In this document: positions 57,025 through 64,000 of the stretch, piece after piece
How the letters are laid out: each line of letters opens with the position of its first letter
Numbering within the stretch: position 1 is the first letter of the stretch
DNA from: Diorhabda sublineata
Lineage: Eukaryota; Arthropoda; Insecta; Coleoptera; Chrysomelidae
Assembly (NCBI RefSeq): GCF_026230105.1
Contig: NC_079477.1
Span: 4,097,001-4,161,000 of the forward strand
Length of the DNA: 64,000 nt
Direction of reading: 5' to 3'
Notes under the pieces: model-generated
What the model was told of the DNA's origin: nothing
Database searches by the model: none
Seen by the model: only the letters and a program-made list of their open reading frames with translations
Position numbers and translations under genes: made by a program

Positions 57025-57560
57025 TACGAAAAATGGATCCACTGGTACACAGCAGAGAACAGGGAACAGTCTAAATACCCAGAGAACGTGCTCTAAAGAG
57101 GACAAAGACTATGGGAAATGAGGTGGCCATCGTTTTCTGGGATTTACGTCTACACCGACTACCTGCAGAAAGGGAAAACGGTCTCAAGATTATTCTATGC
57201 AAAATCATTAGGCTGATTTAACACGTAATTGAAGAGTAAACAACTCTATTTAGTGAGGAAAAATTGGCTCTTTTACGATGAGAAACTTACCAGCTCACAC
57301 CTCCATCCTTGTCATGGAAAAATTGGGCTACAAATTGCTGCCTTGACCACCTTATTCTCCAGACTTGCTCTCGTATAACTTTTTCTAGTATATAAACTTG
57401 AAAAAGTTCTTTTTTGGACAGAAATTTGAGTCAAATTACGAGTTCAAAGCACGTCTTCTTTGCAAACCCCATGAAATACTAAACGTCACATACCCGATTT
57501 TTTTTGAAAACTAAGTATTTATTGAGTATCTTTGATCGAAAAATTGCGGTTATTTTTTAT
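57025..57560 (+). pseudogene. Mariner transposase fragment, heavily decayed
   Basis: Reads NVYEKWIHWYTAENREQSKY near 57025 (D/E..WIHW.TPE.KEQSKQW), then V-Y-T-D-Y-L-Q-K-G-K-T-V near 57150-57185 (DYLQKGKTI), K-N-W-L-F-Y-D-E-K then S-H-L-H-P-C-H near 57265 (the second aspartate region, usually HQDNAPAHTS), L-G-Y-K-L-L-P and TTLFSRLAL in another frame (Y.LLP.PPYSPDLA), and LKKVLFWTEI-type end near 57400. Most catalytic residues are lost or out of frame. Confidence 0.65.
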
Positions 57561-58506
57561 TAAGTCATTGTGTACATTACAGTTTAAAAAAAACCTGGAA
57601 AGAGAATATAATGTGCGATATTGAACAATAAAAGTAGTAATAACAATAATTATCTATAATTTTATGCTTCGACATAACATGGGATCACGTAGAATAATTT
57701 TTGAGTATTAATGATTGCAAATATACGGGAATTAACAGTCGACATCACTCATAATTAAATAATAATGATAAACAAAATAGACGAATCGACGTGAAGAGTA
57801 TATTTGGACAGTTTAATTTAGCTGGTCATGATACATAGTCGTAGTTAGATCCAACACGAAATTATTCACTATATTATTGCGTACATTTCATTTTTCAATT
57901 GTCATAAACTTCATTTAAGTACTGAGTTACTATCTGTATTATTCTGTAGCTGCGCAATTCGTCGGTCTCTACTTCAAAAACAGTTTCAAGAATAAAAAAA
58001 CAGTTTCAAGAATAAAAAATTGTTTAAGACATAATTAGTTTTTATTTATTTTTTAATATAGTATTAAAAATGAGATATGTGCAAAAATTGGAGTCCCAAG
58101 ACACGGACACGAGGTTTTTTTTTTCGCATCAACCATACAGCGAGTAGTTAAGTTTAAGCTTGTGGCTGATGACAATTTAGACACTTAATTTTACTAGTTA
58201 ATTTGCAATCTTTCATATAAATCATGAGTTTTTTTTGTTTTCTCTTAAAAGCTTCTCCTATGAATGTGGTAGTTGATTCTTTTCAACGACTCATACGATT
58301 GTCAAACATAAACTGAGCATACAATCACTGAAATTGTAGTGTAGTTAAACATAAATAACCATTACGAGTGAAACCAGAGGAAAAGTAATATATTCAAAGT
58401 GACTCGAAAGAGAAATAACAAAAAATTTGGGCGTATTGTATGTTTACATAAGTTTAAACTATAAGAAAACAAAGAAATATATTTTTTATTTCAATAGAAC
58501 GTGTCT
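57561..58506. other. Unannotated AT-rich stretch with a 19-bp tandem duplication
   Basis: ACAGTTTCAAGAATAAAAA occurs twice in tandem near 57980-58018. Nothing else is supported. Confidence 0.35.
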
Positions 58507-58800
58507 CTATGATATTTCAGAAGATTGATGTTCAAATTGGAATGTTAATTTCCAGGTGTTATATTGTCTCTTGTATATCGACGCAAACGAAGCAAAAAAA
58601 TGATCCAATGAGGTCAAATTAGACGATCTTTGTAGAAAATTACGCGAGATTATCTTTTCATCAATAGCGAGCGCAATATGGAAAATGGTTCTGTCTTGTT
58701 CGAACCACATTTCAGTAAAATTTATGCCAAAATCATCGTTTTTGAATAAGTATAGACCTAGGTCTTTGACAGCTGGTAGAGAACATCTACCAATCATTTT
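58507..58800 (-). pseudogene. Tc1/mariner-superfamily (IS630-like) transposase fragment
   Basis: Minus-strand reading: NFTEMWFEQDRTIFHIALAI with IDEKIISRNFLQRSSNLTSL then DHFFASFASIYKRQ. It fits the insect transposase group with (V/M)WFQQDGA.AHTA......FGD.I.SR....WPPRSPDLTPLDFFLWGYLK, including the aspartate in WFEQD, though QQDGATAHT is degraded and the last motif has L-D-H-F for L-D-F-F. About 96 codons remain open. Upstream of it no N-terminal part is readable. Confidence 0.55.
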
Positions 58801-60662
58801 CTGAGGACGTAATGGTGTTTCGACAAAAGCTTCTAGATAATCCTCACATCAATTGCTTCAATTCTGTCTATTTACGTACTCATTCAACCAAAAGGGACTT
58901 CAACGAATAGCAATAATTTGAATTCAAACAAAATATCAAAATCAATTCGCGTTTTATACCTTTTTCCAAACTGGCCACGTATAAGATGGTCGTTACTGGA
59001 CTTTAACTGCTGCACAAATTGAATATTGAAATCTTTTAACCCAAGATTGTTTCAAAAAATCTCCCATAAAATGGAAGAACACATTACCATTTACTGAAAG
59101 CCGCGACGAATTGGTTGATTTGGATCTTTCTTAATTCATCCCTGTAGAGTGGTTACAGCTTCTTCAGGGAGCAATGTTTAGCATCTCACGGGATGCAAAT
59201 TATCACTAAAGGCCTTAAAACGGTCCATTTTCATTGTAATTAGCAGCTCTAGAGAATAAAAGGGCTTTTTTATGCCGTAAAACGAATAAAGTTTGACGAC
59301 CAGAACAATTGTAACAAAAACTATTTACAAGCGTTGCTCTGGCGAGAATCTATCTTCAATGAGATGTCAAATTACCTAAACAAGAAATAATTATCAGCTG
59401 TGATGCTAAATCAAAGTTGTAAATTTAAGAAAAATATAGTATATGAGTTATTGAAGTACTTATTCACAATATGTATCCACTCGTGTTTAAAGGACTTGAT
59501 TTTCTCAATTTTTTCTGCATCATAATTTTCTATTTTAGTTTTCCCTGTTAGCTCATCATTATATACATCTTTTATTTCTTTCTTGCCTCAAATTTATCAA
59601 ATTCTTCTGTTTTATTTTGTTGCTCTATTTTCATATAATCATACAATTCTTCCCGTCTCGCAATTCCCGTATTTCCATTGAATCTTGGATTAATATATCC
59701 ACTATCTCAATATTCCTTCTTCAATCTCTTATTTCACGTGACCCTTCGATTTGTGTTTATCGTTTTATGCATAATATTGGTGGTTATTTTTTTTATATAT
59801 ATTAGAAAAGTATCTTATCCCTGAATCCCACCTCTACCTATGTCATTGTATAATTAACCGCCTATTGTGGATACGCGTACGTTTATAAACTGATTTAATG
59901 GTCTAGTGGAAAATTAGTTGACACAAGAGCGTATCAGATGATCCTAATAACAAAGCTTTAACAAGATTATAATCTGGACAGTAATAAAACTTTTCAAAAA
60001 TTCCTATAATAGTGTTAAATATCAATTTACGATACAGTGTTTCAAAAAATATATACATTACAAGAATTTTGTTTGCTTAGCCATTGTAAATCTGGCCCAG
60101 GCTTTTGGGATTACATTGTGGCAATCTGAATTTACGGCGAAGGGAACAGTTTATGTTCACCCCGAAGTTATACCAAAGGGATTGTACTGACACCGAGTAA
60201 TCCTCAAGATGATATTCATTTTATAAAACCTCCCGGATATAATATTTCTACGGAATGTGCCATGTTGATATTTCAATAAGGTATTCTTGTCAAACATATT
60301 CCTTGGGAATATCCTATACACAAAAGGGACTCGACTTTGCATGTTTCCTTACTTTCAATAACTGTAACACCTGAAATAAGTACTTTTATTTAAAAATAAA
60401 ACCAGCGTTGTTTTTTCTACTTCAAAAGATGTATTGATTTTTCAATTTTTGCTTCAGTAGTAGTCTGATGGTGACGTTCATGAAGGAAAACGGATGAAAT
60501 TTATTTACTCAATATTATAGGTTGTCTAATTCAGTATTTTAAATTTAAAAAAAAAATAGAGGAATAAGAAAGAAAATCCGAATAGCAAAAGAATAGTGGA
60601 TGAAAGAAAGGTGCGAGGAGATTGAATTACTTCAGAATAAACAGGACAGCCACAGAGTTCAT
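58801..60662. other. Unannotated AT-rich stretch
   Basis: No gene or repeat that I can support; the 61-62-codon ORFs are unrecognised. Confidence 0.3.
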
Positions 60663-61993
60663 CTTAATATATAAAAATTCAGGGTCCGTGTGTATGTTCC
60701 GAATAAATTCAAAAACGAGTCAACTGATATTCGTGAAAGATCAATGGTCTCAATGATTAATAATTAATAATAAACTGATCATCAACGTTGATTGTTGTTA
60801 TTAATCGTAGTTTTCATAAGTCTGGAACAGATGGCGCCTTAAGCGAATTCCTTTACAGAGAACTATAAAATTTTGTCCTTTGCACCTCATAGATGGCGCC
60901 ACCCTTCAATGTGATGTATTTCCTTAGACAACACACTATACATGTCTTATTTTGCCTATATAACTTAACGTCGCTTCTTTCAAACCATTCTTCATTTTGT
61001 CTTCGTTGCGTATATTACTTCGAATATATATTTTTTTACTTTTAACTTACAGTTATATAAATACAGCCAAATATATAATCTACAAACTCAGAGAACAGCG
61101 AAATTAATTGACATTAAAAATTCAATTACTATTTTTATTTTTAGTAAAGTGCCACCCAAAAAATCCAACCTTAATGCCCGTAGCGAGTGTATAACTCCAA
61201 AATGATCCAACAGCACAAGAATTTTTTAAGCAATTACTGGATCTTTGAAACGGTGAAATAGAATTTCGTCAAGATAAGCAACATATTAGATTGCCAGATA
61301 ATTTCTGTACTGTCGTTGAAACTAAAAGTAACTGAAGGAAAGTGTCTTCCCAGACATACTAAATAACTACTTAAATCATGACTGGCTTAGTAATCGTGCA
61401 ATTTTGGTAGCGAAAAATGTTGATGTTGATCTGATTAACTACCAGATACAACAATCATTACCAGGTGATTTAATGTCATTCAAGTCGATCGATGCTACTG
61501 TAGAAGAAAACTAGGCAGTGAATTTCCCAATCAAATTTTTAAATTCTTTAGACATATCAGGAATGCTATCACACAATCTTCGATTGAAAATTAGATCACC
61601 GATTATTCTACTTTGTAATTTAATCCCTCCTAAACTATGCAATGGTACACGTTTGGTGATCTAAAAAATCACTGGAAACGTTCTTGAAGCAACTATTTTG
61701 TCATGAAAGTTTAAAGGAGAAATCGTTTTGTTACCACGTATTCCGATGATACCATCCGATTCTACCATACCATTTAAAAGACTAGAGTTTCCCATTCGTT
61801 TAGCTTTCGCGATGACTATAAATAAATCTCAAGGCCAAACAATGTCTATTTGCGGCTTAGAATTGGAAAATCCATGCTTCTCTCATGGGTAATTAGATTA
61901 GCCTGTTCACGAGTAGGAAGATCATCAAGTTTATTTGTATTAATAAAGGACCGATTGACCAAAAATATTGTACATCAATTGGCACTTCATTAA
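60663..61993 (+). mobile_element. Helitron, internally deleted, second family
   Basis: The 5' end at 60663 reads A|TCTTAATATATAAAAATTC, the TC start after A. A non-coding leader with AGATGGCGCC motifs (60831, 60891) follows, then the C-terminal half of the RepHel helicase (61190-61993). The Rep domain and the rest of the N-terminus are absent. No terminal CTRR hairpin was located, so the right limit is the helicase stop. Distinct in sequence from the 26-kb Helitron. Confidence 0.65.
61190..61993 (+). pseudogene. Helitron helicase C-terminus
   Basis: In order: NGEIEFRQDKQHIRLPDNFC, KVFPDILNNYLNHDWLSNRA with ILVAKNVDVDLINYQIQQ and LPGDLMSFKSIDATVEE, VNFPIKFLNSLDISGML, NLRLKIRSPIILLCNLIPPK then LCNGTRLVI, GEIVLLPRIPMIPSD, FPIRLAFAMTINKSQGQTMS (helicase motif V/VI with intact SQGQ), CGLELENPCFSHG and, after missing YVACSR, RLTKNIVHQLALH with TAA at 61991. 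It matches the C-terminal part of PIF1-type Helitron helicases almost segment by segment, but stops interrupt it. Confidence 0.9.
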
Positions 61994-62485
61994 ACAGCAA
62001 CTGTGATTTATTACAATCAAGGATATTTAGAGTATATACATATTAATAAAATAAAAGAGGTAACGCATTCCAACAAACATATATACGTAAAACATTCGCA
62101 AGCGATACGCCACGAATATTCCACACGAATAATGAAGGTGAAGCAATTAAACTGATTAAAACCGGAAAAGCCACGGGTCCGGACGAAATCCACATAGAAA
62201 TGATGGAACTATTGAAAGAAAAAAAATGTTGGCAATGTTCCAGTTACTACAGAATCTACCAACAATGTGAAGGAGATCAAAGCGATACACAATTTGGATT
62301 TCGCGAAGGTCTAGGAACAAGGGAAGCACTAGCCAACTTATTAAGAATCTTCTTTCTATGCCTGTTTCATAGACTACGAGAAAGCCTTCCATCGAGTTAA
62401 TTATACCGTCTTTCTGACATTACTACAGAAAAAGGGGTTAGACAAACAAGACATCGAGTTTATTAGTAATCTTTATTGGAACCAA

Positions 62486-63281
62486 GAAGCTAATCGCTGG
62501 TACGTTTTGTACAAACATTGCTACTCGCGGGTAGATTTTGTACACTATGCGCACCAAGAGGAGGTAGGATTTGCCTTGACGTTGCTAATCAGCGGTATGT
62601 TTTATCTAAATGTGTGCACCTACAGGTCGACGCTTACTGCCTCTAGTTACATCTGGTTTCCTTCTGAAGATGGACTTCTTCGGTTGAATTCTTATTGAAG
62701 CACCAGCTCGATTGCGTAGGCCAAAGGTACTACCGCACGTTCTTAAAATGTATCCCAACTATTTTTTGTTTTAGCTTTATCCAGCCTTTTTAAACATCTG
62801 TTCAAAAGTACTTTATATGTATCAAACTTAGTATGTTGTTCTCGTAGTACATTTAGGAAATGTTCAAACTCATTATCATTAGCATTTTTGCTTTCTGGGA
62901 CTGAGAGTGTTTCAGTATTCTCATTTATACAGCATCATAATTTTCATAATTTGAACTTATTTGGATCTGGATTATTTGAGCAGCTGATGGACTTACTTTC
63001 AACAAGCGGTGAATAATTCTTTTCCTTGACGTTATCTCCTAATGCCAAAACTGTCATCGAGTATCTATCATTATCCTCAGTTGCAATAGAGTCAGTATAA
63101 AAAGAAAACACTGCAGCCTGATGCTTACAGAGTTTTCCAAGGATTCCACTTGCACATGTGCAATGCCCCATGCATATGTCGATATGCATAAGGCAAATTC
63201 TACTTCCTATTGGCAATAGTGCGCATAGTATTCCTAGGGAGATTAGCAATGTTTGTACAAGACGTACCAGCGATTAGCAAC
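62486..63281 (-). mobile_element. Mutator-like element with SWIM-domain fragment, inserted in a LINE
   Basis: The left end GAAGCTAATCGCTGGTACGT and the right end in reverse complement GTTGCTAATCGCTGGTACGT match, with identity continuing as TTGTACAAACATTGCTA and again at CTATGCGCAC, so the inverted repeats are at least 40 bp. AACCAA flanks both sides (62480-62485, 63282-63287). Joining the flanks restores the LINE order LYWNQ... to VRQGCVLSP. Long inverted repeats and a SWIM finger point to the Mutator/MULE superfamily; that superfamily usually gives 8-10 bp duplications, so the 6-bp match is odd. Confidence 0.75.
62590..63249 (-). pseudogene. SWIM zinc-finger transposase C-terminus
   Basis: Minus strand 63249-62944 reads MHIDICMGHCTCASGILGKL then CKHQAAV, a C-x-C-x8-C-x-H SWIM finger, with the tail FSFYTDSIATEDNDRYSMTV. 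After a stop, a second frame (about 62780-62935) has NDNEFEHFLNVLREQHTKFD with TYKVLLNRCLKRLDKAKTKN, and a third frame (about 62600-62740) has LRNRAGASIRIQPKKSIFRR with KPDVTRGSKRRPVG. This order SWIM, then E-F-L-..-coiled region, then the basic IR.QP tail is that of insect SWIM-domain MULE-type proteins as I recall them. The catalytic DDE domain is absent. Confidence 0.65.
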
Positions 63282-64000
63282 AACCAATGAGAGACCTCAA
63301 TTTATAACCTATTGCTAATATGTATAGATAGTGTATAGAAGGGGGTGCGACAAGGTTGTGTTTTGTCCCCAGTACTGTTTAATATGTACTCTGTGCACAT
63401 ATTTAACCAAACAATAAGCGATGACGATGATGGAATAAAAAAAACGGCAGGATATTGAACGACATACGTTATGCAGACGACACGGTTATCATTGCAGATA
63501 ATCCAGAAGCCCTTCAAAGTAAGATCACGTATAGAACAAGATAGAGCCATATTCCTAAAGGTGAAAAACCTATTATGTAACGCAACGTTGAAATTAAACT
63601 TAAGATACCTTTTTGTAAAGGCGTATGAGCACTCAGTTCTTTTATACGGAGCAGAAACCTGGACATTAAAACCATGAATACACTCAAGGCTTTTGAAATG
63701 TGGACTACTAAAAATATCATGGACTCAACTATGAAGTGCTTAGACGTATGATATACTGATATTAATAACAGAATGAAATATCGAAGGGAAACGTGGCCCT
63801 CGTCGCAGACAACAAAAAACATGCGACTGGTATGAACATATCAGCTTCAATTCACACCACTCAAGATGAAAATAAGTATGCCGAAATTGTCGCTAACTTT
63901 CATTAAATGGAGATGGCTCCTGAGGAAGAAGAAATTGTAAAAATAAATTATTTCAATATATTTTTCAAGAAATATCCCATCTGAAGGTTATATTTTTACA

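Larger units (their letters stand above)
62094..63960 (+). pseudogene. LINE endonuclease-reverse transcriptase, interrupted
   Basis: In order: GKATGPDEIHIEMMELLKEK near 62170 (GKAPGPD palm entry), QFGFREGLGTREAL near 62290-62330 (Q.GFR.GLGTREAL), ACFIDYEKAFHRVNY near 62360-62400 (first catalytic Asp), GLDKQDIEFISNLYWNQ near 62440-62485; then the Mutator-like insertion; then EGVRQGCVLSPVLFNMYSVH near 63340-63400, ILNDIRYADDTVIIADN near 63455-63500 (YADD box intact), KNLLCNATLKLNLR with LLYGAETWTLK at 63565-63675, and LKAFEMW near 63690. It changes frame repeatedly. The 3' end near 63955 is probably the element's end. Same family as the fragment at 2098-2410. Confidence 0.85.

Noticed and set aside
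1..64000. CRISPR arrays, bacterial operons, ribosome binding sites or plasmid features
   Set aside because: None found; the window has spliced and transposon structure typical of an animal genome.

Overview
This looks like an AT-rich, intergenic, repeat-dominated piece of an insect nuclear genome. The evidence is the kind of mobile elements present: R1-like, Jockey-like and other non-LTR retrotransposons, mariner, Tc1, pogo/Tigger, hAT, Mutator-like and Helitron DNA elements. A beetle or related insect is my guess, but nothing in the sequence fixes the order. No complete ordinary host gene was found. The only piece that may belong to a host gene is a GPCR-like exon near 24.86-25.13 kb with an NPxxY motif. 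Every transposase, helicase or reverse transcriptase I could read is broken by stops, frameshifts or deletions. 

Layout: 0-9.6 kb holds LINE fragments, a Helitron 5' end, two Tc1 N-terminal fragments, a mariner with both inverted repeats (6759-7796), two MITE-like elements and a deleted mariner (9.2-9.6 kb). 10-15.1 kb holds LINE fragments, one of them split by a 1.5-kb snapback palindrome (11617-13148). 16.3-17.9 kb is a Tigger-like pseudogene. 19.8-21.3 kb is a degenerate tandem array with a 460-bp higher-order duplication. 22.2-22.4 kb is a small snapback carrying two hammerhead-ribozyme-like motifs, followed by a further copy of one palindrome arm and a LINE fragment. 25.5-27.3 kb is a Tc1 pseudogene cut by an internally deleted Helitron. 

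30.8-31.85 kb is an inverted-repeat-bounded unit holding an apparently intact two-exon micro-gene of 58 codons. This is the best candidate here for something undescribed. 34.3-37 kb has a hAT-type MITE and a hAT element interrupted by a short Helitron with both termini. 38.6-39.5 kb is an R1-like LINE. 40.7-41.04 kb is a pogo end with a palindromic scar. 43.3-48.96 kb carries LINE fragments of several families. 49.7-51.6 kb has a Tigger pseudogene back to back with a mariner. 57-58.8 kb has two more Tc1/mariner-superfamily remnants. 60.66-62 kb is a second Helitron, and 62.1-63.96 kb is a LINE interrupted by a Mutator-like element with a SWIM zinc finger. 

The elements do not form a pathway. 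They show successive rounds of insertion (Helitron into hAT, Mutator-like into LINE, palindrome into LINE, Helitron against Tc1). All family assignments come from reading conserved motifs by eye, without database searches.
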